Shown: piece after piece, positions 10,429 through 21,292 of the stretch
How positions within the stretch are numbered: the stretch's first letter is position 1
How the letters are laid out: every line of letters starts with the position of its first letter
Assembly: GCA_012932865.1 (NCBI GenBank)
Contig: SAXG01000072.1
Coordinates: 145,620-209,619, forward strand
Direction: 5' to 3'
Length of the DNA: 64,000 nt
DNA from: Amylostereum areolatum
Lineage: Eukaryota > Basidiomycota > Agaricomycetes > Russulales > Stereaceae
The notes under the pieces: generated by a model
Databases searched by the model: none
Told to the model about the DNA's origin: nothing
The model's input: the letters and a program-made list of their open reading frames with translations, nothing else
Position numbers and translations under genes: made by a program

Positions 10429-11323
10429 ATGGACATCTCCTGTGCCGCCTGCTCAAAGCCAAAATCCTCCGGAAGTCTCAGCGCCTGCGCTGCTTGCCAC
10501 GTCGTTTACTACTGCGGTAAGCGCCCTTCGAGTTGGCCGGATCTCCTAGTTCCCCCCGCCCTTACCACCTCCCAGGAAAATCTTGCCAGAAGACCCACTG
10601 GCCCGCTCACAAACAGCGCTGCAAATCCTTGTGTGCTCAGCGCACTCAACCCTCATCCTCATCCTCTCAGACTGCCTCCTCCTCGTTGCCCTCGTCCCCG
10701 TGGTACGCCAAGCACCGTGTCGGACAGGACGGGTCGGTGCATGCTGGCGTACTCGAGCTCATCACATGGGACTGCCCCGCGGAGGGCACGGGCTGGGGCC
10801 GCATCCCGAGTCCGCTCGCTGCGGAAGGGCGGAGGGAGTTTGAGGAGGACTTTGGAGGGGACGAGGGGCGGTACTACGAGTACTGGCCGCGTGGATTTCG
10901 ATGGACATGCTGTGGGACTGGGGGGAACGCGCCGTGGGGGTGCGACCATCACGGAACGGGTGCATTCTACCTTTCCTCTCTGCTCCAGTGCTCTTCGCTC
11001 GCGTAAACTCATCCTGGCACCCATTTCCGTTCTCTCCAGGCAAAGACCCCTGCACATGCGATTTCTGCCGGTCCGTCCCCTCAATTCACTTCCCCTCTCC
11101 GCCTTATTTCTCTTTCTTGTTTGGTGCTGACCGGTGAATGGCGTACATCATTGCTAGGATGGGAAAGCCCCTCCCGGACAAGATTTACTACGAAAAATCC
11201 GCCACGCGCATGGGCCTCGTCCTCCCGCGCGGGCCCGACCCACGCTCGGGCGATAATCGGGATGTCGCGGTGGCCACGGCGGTGGGGCGGGAGGTGACGG
11301 GGCTGAGTGAGATTTGGGACTGA
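10429..11323 (+). CDS. MYND zinc-finger protein, left paralogue
   Basis: Four exons, 10429-10516, 10576-10959, 11040-11070 and 11158-11323, join in frame. The N-terminal MYND finger is complete: CAAC, CAAC, CGKSC and HWPAHKQRC, the C-C-C-C-C-C-H-C ligand order. A Ser-rich linker follows, then a conserved body (ELITWDCPAEGTGWGR, YWPRGFRWTCCGTGG, WGCDHHGTG), a second Cys pair (CTCDFCR) and a tail, MGKPLPDKIYYEKS then LVLPRGPDPRSGDN. MYND fingers bind proline-rich peptides and usually serve in transcriptional repressor or methyltransferase complexes; the rest of this protein I do not recognise. The gene at 55475-56376 has the same architecture and the same intron positions. An in-frame ATG at 10345 would add 28 residues, but it lies inside the insertion-associated repeat, so I prefer 10429. 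Confidence 0.78.
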
Positions 11324-11722
11324 ATGTCGAATGATATCGCGGGATAATGATACGGATGGCCTACCTTACTGTATATATGTCCAACTCGGTATCTTGCAGT
11401 CCGCCGACTTTCCTTTTCTTGGGTCCCTGTTTCTGCTTGCCCTGCTGTTATCATATATATCTTCGTCTTCCATCCATCCCTTAGCGAACAGAGCCGTCGT
11501 GGGGTCCATTGAATCATTTTCCGGGCTGGAAACGGGTAGGAGCACCTCCAACGCTGCCATATGTACTTCAGGAAGAACTCGCCCCATTCTATCAACTGTG
11601 TATCTAAGTACATACATACGAAGTACTTATAGGGGACCAATTTTGGCGGAAGGAGGTGAGGCGAAGAGTTAGAACCTTCCAAACGTGCCTCGTGACTTTC
11701 TGTCAGAGGAGACACCTGAGGC

Positions 11723-12016
11723 CATCAGGAAAAACCTCCCTTACTAAAATCAACAAATCCAGCAAATTAGCGCTAGTTAGAGGGGGACCTTCCTAAAGTG
11801 AACTAACGGGCTCTATTCTCACAAAACCCCGTACACATTTCGATGCACCGTCGTCGACATTGACCTCATATTTGCACTTCAAATACATAGTTGAGGCCAG
11901 AAGGGTGACAGGGACCTACGTTGACGTAGTGCCTTGCAGGTTGGCAGCGGGAACAGGGAATTAGGAAGGTCCCCCTCTAATTAGTAGATTTTTAGTAAGG
12001 GAGGTTTTTCCTGATG
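11723..12016. mobile_element. MITE-like foldback element
   Basis: The ends are a perfect 27-bp inverted repeat (11723-11749, beginning CATCAGGAAAAACCTCCC, and 11990-12016). Inside it lies a second perfect inverted block, TTAGAGGGGGACCTTCCTAA at 11777-11796 and its complement at 11961-11980. The total is 294 bp, AT-rich, with no coding capacity. Interrupted terminal repeats and small size fit a miniature inverted-repeat element. The immediate flanks (GAGGC and CCTTA) show no obvious target-site duplication, so the superfamily is unknown. Confidence 0.65.
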
Positions 12017-12090
12017 CCTTACTGATACTAATTACTCGTATTTACTGCCAGCGGCTTTCCCCCCCTCCAATTCTCCAAAGAGTCCAAACT

Positions 12091-12905
12091 ATGTCTACAA
12101 AGCTAACCGAAGCTGCCCACGCATCATCCCCTCTCAAAGTAGATGTCGAATCCATCGCTCAGGACATATTCAAATGCCACGTCGCGCTCTCGATGGCGCT
12201 TTCGACTCAGCAAGCTGTTGTCCGCGAGAGCCCTTCTGAGCTAGATGCCGCACTAATTGCGCGGCTTCGACAGCTCCATCTAGTCACTGATGAACCTACA
12301 ATCGTACTGGTGATTTGACGCGCGGGTTGCCAGCTGAATATTCAAAGTCGTACATGGAGTTCGTGAAGAGCGCTCTGACGAACATCGAAGAGTTGAGTGG
12401 CATGCTTATCCTGTGTATGTCTGGCGTCGCTGATCCCATCCTTCGCGTATGTACTCAGTCCCGCGTTGGTACAGCACGCCGCCAATGCTGCCCTGTCGGT
12501 GATGCGAACGCATGCACTTGCCCCCCAGCCTTCAGAAATCCAACGGGACATACTACATCGGGCCACCGAGCTGTATGTTCTTTCCCTTTTCCTTCGAGTC
12601 AGAACGCGTTTTCAAACCGGAACTTCAGCTACCGCGGTTGGGATAGTTCGCGACAAACTAGCGCCCCGGCGGTTCAAGCACCCAGGCCTCCTCCTGACGC
12701 CTATAAACCCGACACGCTTCTTAACAGGAAACTGGTATACTCGGAAAGAGGGCAGGTAAGATCCTTTGAGGTTGTCTCCTGCGAAGTGTTGGAGTACGGC
12801 ATTCTGGAGTACAATGTCCGCTTTGGGGATTCTGACAGTCTGGAAATACTGTTCGATGGTCAGATGAAAGACTTGATCCACGACACTGAGCCTTCAGATG
12901 GTTGA
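12091..12905 (+). CDS. Hypothetical protein, several exons, possible frameshift
   Basis: I do not recognise the family. It starts MSTKLTEAAHASSPLKVDVE (12091) and runs to VTDEPTIVL near 12308, where the frame would hit a stop (GTGATTTGA). The shifted frame continues plausibly as DLTRGLPAEYSKSYMEFVKS, then a GTGTATGT donor near 12415 and an acceptor near 12459. Next comes PALVQHAANAALSVMRTHAL. The C-terminal part reads GQVRSFEVVSCEVLEYGILE, then YNVRFGDSDSLEILFDGQMK, and stops at 12905. Helical composition and three consistent blocks suggest a real cytosolic protein of about 200 residues. No GT-AG intron of normal length explains the shift near 12310, so either a very short intron or a frameshift is present. 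Confidence 0.5.
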
Positions 12906-13201
12906 TTACCAACGGGAGGACGTTATGCGTCATGCGCGGTTAGGTGCATCGTGTCTCTTCATATACCTATTTTGTGTACCACTATCGCATACTATTCGCT
13001 ATCAATGGTGAACTCTTACAGGCCTGTCAAGACTCATTGGGAGTGATAGGTATACAACATGTCGACATATAACCGCTACACGTGTGCAAGTGGATGTACA
13101 AACGTAACGTACTCATACACGATCGAGTAGGTTCCTAGATCCGTCCAGAAGCATACTTACAACCATAGAATACACACCGACGTCAACCCCCAGCCCATAG
13201 A

Positions 13202-16200
13202 TCACGCCTGCTTTCCCGCCACATCCTGTAGTGGCACACCAAGAACCTGCCTAAGCAACATCTGCACCCTCTCCTTGTCCTCGTCCAGCCGCGCCATCTC
13301 CTCCGCCCACCGCATCTCGCGACGCTCGTAAATATCCCCCAGCGCCGACAGACTTCCCAGCGCCGTGCCCAGCGCTCGCCGCAGGTCTTCCTCCTTCGAC
13401 GCATTGCTCGCGGGCGACCCGTCGCGCGACGTCCCTGATGCCTGCGAGAGCTGCTCCACGAGCGAGGACACCTGCATGCGCATCGACTCGCGCCGTGCCG
13501 CGAGCTTCTGGAACCCACCGCGCATCGCGGCCATCTCCCGCGAGCCCGTCATGTTGCCGTCCCGGCGGAGCGCGCGTGACGCGACGGCGTGGAGCTTGCC
13601 TGAGTGAGATGGGGCGGCGAGGAGCACCATCGTGGTGTCCGTCTCCCTATCCAGCGCGTTGAACTATGGGCCGAAGCACCCGACGCAAGGAGCCAAACCG
13701 AAACCAAAACCGAGACCGAAAGAAAACACCGAACGGGCGGGTCAGAGTTGCCTAAAGAAACAATGGCGAGGAAAAGGGGGAACGGGACGTACGGCGCGGA
13801 TTAAGTCTTCCCAGCGAGACTTCCACCTCCTCCGGCGCTTCTCAGGGTTGTTCACATAGTCGGTGTGGAATTCGAGCTGCAGCAAATCGTCTTCATCCCC
13901 GTCAACCCACTCCTCGTCCACCCACTCTGCATCGTCCTCCGGCCCTTCCACCACTTGCTCGTCATGCTCGTCCACCATCCAGTTGGTCGCCTCGGATGCA
14001 TACGTCTCCTCGCCAGCCTTCGATTCCCCAGCGGTCTCCTCCCCAGAGGACAGCTCTGGACTCGTCTCACGCGGTTGGGTGCTCTGCACGCGCGGCGGTG
14101 GCTTGCGCTTGACGCGGATCGTACTTTGATTGCGAAGACCGGACGGCTGGGCTTGCTGGCGGCGTAGGGGGTGCGGCCGGGAGCTAAACGGAAGTGGAAC
14201 GGGCTCGTGGCTCGGGCTCGAGCGGATACTCGCGTTCGAGTCCGCCCCCTGCGGTTGGCCGCCAAACATCCGCGTCGTCTGCAGGAAGGTCCAGGGGTTG
14301 TAGCTCGGGCCCGGGAAAGGCGTCGACGAGGGGGAGAGCGTCGAATCCGTCATCATCCCGCTGTTGTTGAGCGCATACATCTGCATTTGCAGCGCCATCT
14401 GCTCGCGCACAAGGTTTGGATCGAATTGCGACATGTCCACGGTGCCATTCACCGAGCCACTGTAGCTCTGGCCGCGACGTATGTGCCCGTAAGGATAGGG
14501 GTAGGGCGAACCATTGGTGGGCACGGGACTATAGGGGGGCTTCGAGCGAAGATGGGAGAGAAAGGGTGAAGGAGAGGGCGCCGCCGTCTGACTGTGCGGC
14601 GTTGGTGGAATGGGAGCACCAGGGCGGGAGTTGGTAGATACCGGAGAGTTCATGAAGTTCTGGTAGTATTCGTCTAGGATATGTGCGAAGTGCATATCCT
14701 CCGGGTGGGTTCCATTGGGGTTGCCCAGAAGGGAGTAGTTCGACGCGCGGCTGTCCTGGTGACGGAAGGGATACGTCCCGTTCTGCGCGTGGTGGTCCGG
14801 GGTCTGCGATACGGGCCCCTTGAGCTGCTCCACCGTGGTTTGCTCGAAAACAGTGCTGTCGAACGTCCGCATGCCCGTGTGGTCTGTGGAACCGTTCCGC
14901 GCTTTGTGTCGCGGCACCTGCTGGCGAACGGGAGAGGACCTGGAGGCATAAGGACGGTCTGGGGGAAGGTTGGCCACGGGCGACCTGGGCGTGTAGCTCT
15001 CCTCGTCCTGCGACCTCTGGTTTTCATCATGGACATCTTCATCGTGTACGTCATGATGCTCGGTGCGGACGGACACGTCCTCCTGCATCTTTTGTCCGTT
15101 GCGGCCTTGGTCGAAGCGGGCGGGGTGACCATCGGGGTGGAGGTCTGAAGACGGAATGGGAGAGGTGGTGGCCTCGCGATGGGGCGAGTCTGGATACTCG
15201 TTGCTGGCCCACCGCTCCCTCTCGATATGTCGCTCCGGCGCTGGGGCATGCACAGCCATATCTTCCTCGGGCTCTTCCTGCACGGGCAGAGACTTGTCGG
15301 GGGTATGAGCCTTGGCTGCTGGCCCTGGAGGAGTTTGACTAGACAGCTTGGCTACGGCAGGAGGGGTCACGCGCGTCGTCGACTCGGTGTACGTCGCGTT
15401 GGATGTTTTGCGGGAATGGCCGGCGGGAGGGGTCGGAGAACGTCCGATAGGGAGAGGGATGTACGACTCCCTGTCGTACTGCGTGTACGCCGCCGTGTGC
15501 TCTCCCGGGGTGCCGGCTGGAGTGTGGTAGGTCGAAGGGCTGGCGCCGACGGGAGACTCTCCGCGAGCATTCGGGTTGACGTCCTGCGGGGAGCGGGCGA
15601 TGTGATCCCGCTTGAAGCTGCCGCGCCGCTGAACGTCGGCACCGCGATCCCACTCCACGTCACGCACATCCCGCCGCTGCTGGCCGACGTCCTGGGGACT
15701 GACCCTCTCCGCCGCACGCACCCGTTCCATCACCGGGTCCTTGGGCGGCGATCCGGGCTCGAAGTGGGACGGGACAGCCGACGTTGCGCCACCCCCGTAT
15801 GCCACCCCCGCCATCCCCGAGAGCGAGACCGCGCCACCGGCGTAAGCCACGCCCGCTGCGCCCGCTGCCGCCGCGCCGCCGGACATGCCCATGTTGTGCG
15901 CGTGCTCGATCTGCGCGAGGAGTTCGGGAGTCACTTGGAATTGCTCCATAGAGGACAGGAGGGGGAGCGAGGAGCGGTGGACGTGTCGTTGATACATAGG
16001 CGGTGGCGGTCCTTGTGTCTGTGCCTGCGCCTGGTACGTGTGAATGTTGGGCTGGCTGAGGGTGTGCTGGGGTGGCGGCGGAGGCATTGAGTGATGGTGG
16101 TTGGACTGGTTCATCGTGACGGGGTTCATAGGAGGAGATGGGAGGTCCGGGCTGCCACTTCGCGAGTTGGACTTTGTATAAGTTGGGGAAGGAAGCTTGC

Positions 16201-16706
16201 GGGCTGTCGTGGGCGGTGCTTGTTGTGTATTCGGTGGCGGCGATATCTTGTTGTTGAATGACGATGTAGGAAGGGCCGGGCTGGTCTGGTTGGCGAGGTT
16301 GCTGTTCTGGTACGAGAGCGACTGACCACGTATGGTCCGCTGCCGGTCCTGGAAGGTGGGAGAAGGGGAGTCACCGCGGGGAGAACCTGCGCAGGCGGGG
16401 AAACGGGAATTAGTAGGCCGCACGTGGAAGAACATGGCGAAGGCGGTGGAGGTCGAAAAGAGAAGCCGATCTACAAAAGCATGCCCGACGCATGAAAGAC
16501 GCGAAGGTGTACACCGTCGATCGCAGGACAGGGAGGTCGTGCGTGCGTGCGCCGCGGCTTGCGCCCACGTCCGCCGACCTGACGACCGCGCACGCGAGCA
16601 CCACAAAGGAAATTTTCAGCACAAAGGAAGGCTCACCGGCTGCCCCAGAATGTCCCGTCGGCTTCCTGTTCAAGGGAGGAGATTGTCCAGAGGAGATGGC
16701 GATCAT
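13202..16706 (-). CDS. Large proline-rich disordered protein with conserved C-terminal helical domain
   Basis: Three exons: 16706-16637, 16386-13794 and 13662-13202. The ATG at 16706 (MIAISSGQSPPLNRKPTGHS) leads through a 250-bp intron (CTAAT branch point, CGCAG acceptor) in correct phase into GSPRGDSPSPTFQDRQ. Most of the roughly 1,040 residues are low complexity, rich in Pro, Ser, Gln and His, with a GAAAAGAAGVAYAGGAVSLS patch. Towards the end an acidic stretch (DDAEWVDEEWVDGDEDD) precedes RRRRWKSRWEDLIRA. The last exon encodes FNALDRETDTTMVLLAAPSH and then a coiled helical segment (RREMRWAEEMARLDEDKERV). Only the final 200 residues look folded. I do not recognise the protein; a scaffold or chromatin-associated role would be a guess. 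A long antisense frame on the plus strand inside it is a shadow. Confidence 0.75.
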
Positions 16707-17538
16707 CTGCGAGCGTGGGCGACGACGAGGGCGAATGCGCGAGGTGGGATCGAGACGAAAAGGCTATCGGAGGGGCAGTGGCATCGACCGTGTACATGTA
16801 CGAGAAAATGAACCGCAGGGCGCGACCGCAACGTGGCGAAGAATTACGCAGATGGGGGTCAAAAAACGAGAAGACAACGAGGATGCGACCAAAGATGGCA
16901 ATCTGCCTCGAGGCAGATCACAGCATGGGCCTTCATCTCGGCGCTCCCGCGCGCCGACGGACAACCTCGCATGGCAAAGACAAAGAGGTGCATGGGTTGG
17001 GAATAAAAAGAAGGGAGGAGAACAACAAACATAGCGCAGTTGCCCTTACGACGGAAGTAAAAAAGGAGGTAGAAGAATATGCAAAAGTGAACAGAAACAA
17101 AGGAGCCGGACATACAAATCGGTCACGTGCTTCCAGAAACAAGGACGTTGGCATGCCCCAGGCTCTGGCATTTACGGAGAAAGGTGACGGAGAGGGAAGT
17201 CGAAGCAGGGGTACAATTGGGAGAAGGAGAGATCGAAATCACTTCATCAGTGTTGAGCGTAGCCAACAGAGCGCCAGGCGACGGCGTTGACAGCTTGAAC
17301 TGTCCACGGGTGATGCAATTGTCAATGAAGAAGGGGCGAATTATGTAGAGGGATACAATTACAGAGAATACGTACAAACATAGAGCTGATGACAGGGAAT
17401 ACGAGTGATTATACAAAAATAAGAGGGTAGTCCGAGAACGAAAGGAATGCGGCTGTCTGAATTAGAGAAATATGGTACCGAGCGAAAAGAGCACGCCTAA
17501 TGGCTTGAATGGATGCATACATAGATAAGTACGACCCT
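16707..17538. other. Intergenic region
   Basis: About 830 bp lie between the start of the proline-rich gene and the 3' end of the GMC gene. It is purine-rich on the plus strand (GAAGGGAGGAGAACAACAAAC). I see no gene here; it should hold the promoter of the gene at 16706. Confidence 0.5.
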
Positions 17539-20079
17539 TCAGATGTTGTAAGCCTCCTTGACGATGTCGGCAGCCTGCAACGTAACTGCGTGAGCAGTCG
17601 TGAAGGGTAAGCATCCGCAAAGACTCACCTTCTCGGCGACCGCGTACACCGTACTCTGGATCGCAACGCCAAGGGTCATGGGGATAATACCAGCATCGAC
17701 GACGCGCACGTTGTTGAGGCCGTACACCTTCAAATCGGGACCGACGACACCTGCCCACCAAATCAGCCGACGCCTCTACAGCGAATACGAGCAAATATAG
17801 ACGTACCGCCCAGTTCGCGCGACGCCATGGCGGTGGTACCGAGGGGATGGTTTGTAGTCCTAACCACCGTGCGGATGTAGGAGTCCCACTGCGCGTCGGA
17901 CGTGACGTTCAGCGAGGGGAGTAATTCCGAGTCAATGAGGCCCGCGATCGGCTGCGTCTCCATCCATTTGCGAACCCACTGCGAACCGTGGACAAGGACC
18001 TCCGCATCTACAGGAAGTCAGATACGTACATGAACATCCGACGCAAAAAAAGGTGGAGGAGGACGGGCATACCGAACGGAATCTCGAGGAACTTGGGGTC
18101 GATGACGGGCTGGGCATAGGGGTCGGTCGTGTTGACGTGCTAAGATGGCGAGTGAGTTGTGAGCATGGAATCGTATGCGCGCGAGGAGGAAGAACACTCA
18201 CGACGAAACCGCGACCGAATGGATGCTGTGTGAAATACCGCCGTGAGTCTACGAACAGATACGACAGAGCAACCGCGCGTGACGCACCAGCTCAATCGCG
18301 ACCGACGTCAAGTAGTTGGTGTTGTTCTCCGCCGGGCCCGCGACGCCGCCGCTCGGGACGACGGTCAGCTCGAACCAGCCGACCTCTCCGCCCGTCACGA
18401 GTTTGGTGAGCGCGGCGTACTGAGCCTTCTGGATGGGAGTCTGCGATCCCTGGGCCGCGAGGGAAACGTTGAGGCCGCTGAGCATGGCGTTGAACGTGCT
18501 CTCGTTGACGGTGCGTTGGAGAGGCAGAGGGCCGATGACCGCTTCGGTGAAAGTGAGAGCACCGGTCGCGTTCGTGTTGCTGCGAACATATATCAGTACG
18601 GAGGATTTATATCCGATGGCGGCGAAACAACGTACTATAGCTCCTGTTGCTCCTGTGCGTAAGTCTGGTTGTAGTTCAAACGGTCTAGTGACAAATCAGT
18701 CTCGATGCTGGAGGAGTTGGACGTGCACACGCACCGAGGGTGAGAACGTCGTTCTTGACTTTGAACTCGAGGAGGGTGACGGGGTGGTCTTGGAAGTTTT
18801 CTCCGATCTGAGGGAAGTCGAGGATGACGTCGATTCCGAGGCTGTTCAAGATGGTCTTGTTCCCAATACCGGAAAGCTCGAGGACCTGTGGCGTCTTCAA
18901 AGAACCTACACCAAACGCGGCGTGAGTAACCAATGCTACTGAAACGAACATGGGAATGCGAACCAGCAGCCAGGATAACCTCCTTGCCCACACTGACGGT
19001 GTAATTCTTTCCGCCGACGGCGTACTCCACCCCGGTCGCGACGATCGCGCCCTTCTTTCCCTTCTTCGCGAAATCGACCTTCAACACCGTCGCATTGGAG
19101 AGCAGCTTGAGGTTCGTCCGGTTCTGGACGGGCTGGTAGTAGGAGTTCCCGGCGTACGAACGGATGCCGCGCGCGGGATCGACGGAGCGGGCGGTGAGCG
19201 AAATATAAGTGACGTTGCCGCCGTCGGGGTTGGAGTTGGTGGGGACGCCGAGCGAGTTGGCGGCGGCGACGGAGGGGACATCGACGCCGGTGAGGAAGGT
19301 ATCGTAGCTGACGTCGATGGGCCCGGCTTTGCCGTGTTCCGTCGCGAGCGCGGGGTCGTAGTGCTGCTCGGGGAACAGGATTTCCGGCGGCGTCCAGTCC
19401 TCGACCTTCTTGAAGTACGGCTCGAGACCCTTGAAGTTCCACCCCGGGTTCTGGAACACGGTCTCCCAGTTGTCGTACTCGACTTCCGACGCGCGCTGCC
19501 AGATCATCGAGTTGATCGCAGACGACCCTCCGACGACTTTCCCGCTACCCACACACCCTCATCAGCACCCGCTATCAAATCATGGAACGGGGGGGTGGGG
19601 GGTGGGTCGACATACCGTGGATAATCGATCACGAGCCCGTTCAGCGCAGCCTGGGGCACGCTCCGGAACTCCCAGTCGTACGTCGGGTTACCGATGAGCG
19701 TGCCCACGTTCGCGTTGCCGAGGAGGTTGCCCGCCGTGGGCGTCTCGATGAGCTTGTCGTTCGGACGATATTCTCCCGCCTCGAGCACGCCGACGGTGAC
19801 GTGGGGATTCTCGGAAAGCCGATAGGCGAGGACGAGACCCGCAGTTCCGCCGCCCACGACGACGAAGTCGAACTTGGTCTTCGCAAAGGTGGCGGCGTCG
19901 ATGCCGGTGGGAGCCGAGCCTGATGCTGGAGAACATGGATGGTCTTAGTATATCAACGGCTGATGAGGAGGGGGCATACAATTGAGTGATGCTCTTGGAT
20001 GGAAGATATTAGGCTGTGCAATTACGGTACTCGCGGAGAGACCGAGAGCAAGGAGCGTTGAGAGGCGAGACGGAGCCAT
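17539..20079 (-). CDS. Secreted GMC oxidoreductase (AA3 family, aryl-alcohol oxidase-like)
   Basis: It starts MAPSRLSTLLALGLSASTVI followed by AQPNIF, a clear signal peptide. The first intron (GTATGC...CAG) leads to the FAD-binding Rossmann motif FDFVVVGGGTAGLVLAYRLS. The order then follows the family: LEAG, NPTYDWEFRSVPQ, GKVVGGSSAINSMIWQRA (GMC signature 1), WNFKGLEPYFKKVED, GKEVILAAGS, KTPQVLELSGIGN (signature 2), QIGENFQDHP, the substrate domain, HPFGRGFV and the first catalytic His in TTNHPLGTTAM. The last core block is VVDAGIIPMTLGVAIQSTVYAVAEK, then AADIVKEAYNI. There are about eight short introns. FAD enzymes of this group oxidise alcohols or sugars and supply H2O2 for lignocellulose decay. 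The second active-site His expected in the final block (AHxQ) is Ala here. Substrate not assignable. Confidence 0.92.
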
Positions 20080-20206
20080 AGATTATATGGACTTGTACCA
20101 ATAGATGCTTTAAAGACGGAAGAAGGTCCTAGAGCTCAAGGACCGGAAGATATTAAGAAGTGAAGAGGTAGAAGACTGCTGGAAAGACTTCGGGACCACG
20201 ACGCGT

Positions 20207-20214
20207 CTTATATA
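20207..20214 (-). promoter_or_regulatory. TATA box of the GMC gene
   Basis: TATATAAG on the minus strand lies about 130 bp upstream of the ATG at 20079. Position and sequence suit a core promoter of a highly expressed secreted enzyme. Confidence 0.5.
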
Positions 20215-21292
20215 GTCCTGGACTCGTGGCGCACGCAGTCGTATCGTGAGGTGTGGCTGGTATGGACGACAGTGCATTACCAAACCTCCGGAAGTCTAGT
20301 TCGAGTTTGAGTGGATGAGAAATGCGAGAGGTGGGTATGCAGTCCCTTACCCTCGCAGCACTGGAGGGCCCGACCGGCGACATACTCGGGAATCGGGCTG
20401 CTTTGTTGCATGCACGCGGAACGATCAGGAACGACCATCTTCTACAAGCCTGTCACAGTAATGGACAGCCCTGTGTACCGAGATCCGCTCGGCCGTTTCA
20501 TCGACGATGCAGAGAAGCAGAGAAGCAGACGGGGATCATGGCGTCAGAGGGCGTCGACGCAGTCGCGGAGCCGAGCATTGTCCAGGGGGAAACCGCCTAG
20601 TAAATCCGGAAGATGTGTAAGCAGGTCATATCGATGTATCTTGTGCGTTGAGACGTTGAGAAACCGCTGCGATGATGCAGTGTATCTGGAGGTAGTGTGT
20701 GGGCATCTCCAGACGGAGTCCGACCCGGCCTGAATGGGAGGATTCGGTCGAGGACGGAGATGATACTATACGTTGCTACCGGTGCATCGGTTTAGAGGAA
20801 TTAGCGTGTTCCAAATTTATTGTGCCATACCATCCTCTTCGTCTCCATGAATACGTTGCGATGCCGTGATCGTATTGGAGTGGTAGTATAGTGAAGTATG
20901 ACTTTAGTTCCGTTCGGAGCGCGAGTCAGCTGAGGGCAAGTCGCAAAACGCCACGTTTTGGAATGCGGAGGACATCAGTCTTCGGCAAAGGTGTTGATAA
21001 ATATATCCTGGGAGGGATGTCGGTGCGAGGTAGCGTTGCCGGTAGTGCGCGTACGATGATGGTGGCGAGTAAGAACGATCGAAATATGGAGATTATTTTT
21101 AGGTGGGCGATGACAAAGCTGAAGAATGCTTATCGAGCGATAACTCAAAAGAATTCTGTTGATAACTATCCCACTCCGAGACTCGAGTCAAAACCAAAAC
21201 GAGATCCTTCCACGATGTTCATTCCATCCACACGATAAACCCATCCGGCGGAATCACAGTACAGCTACATTGACGTTTCACTTCTTGGAACT
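20215..21292. other. Intergenic region with no supported gene
   Basis: Just over 1 kb between the GMC promoter and the 3' end of the ketoreductase gene. The frames present are short and lack splice logic or motifs. I see no repeat or RNA gene. Confidence 0.5.

Noticed and set aside
15179..16090. 303-codon plus-strand frame
   Set aside because: Antisense shadow of the proline-rich gene at 13202-16706.
16410..16706. 98-codon minus-strand frame as an independent gene
   Set aside because: Its first 23 codons are exon 1 of the proline-rich gene; the remainder is the 250-bp intron.
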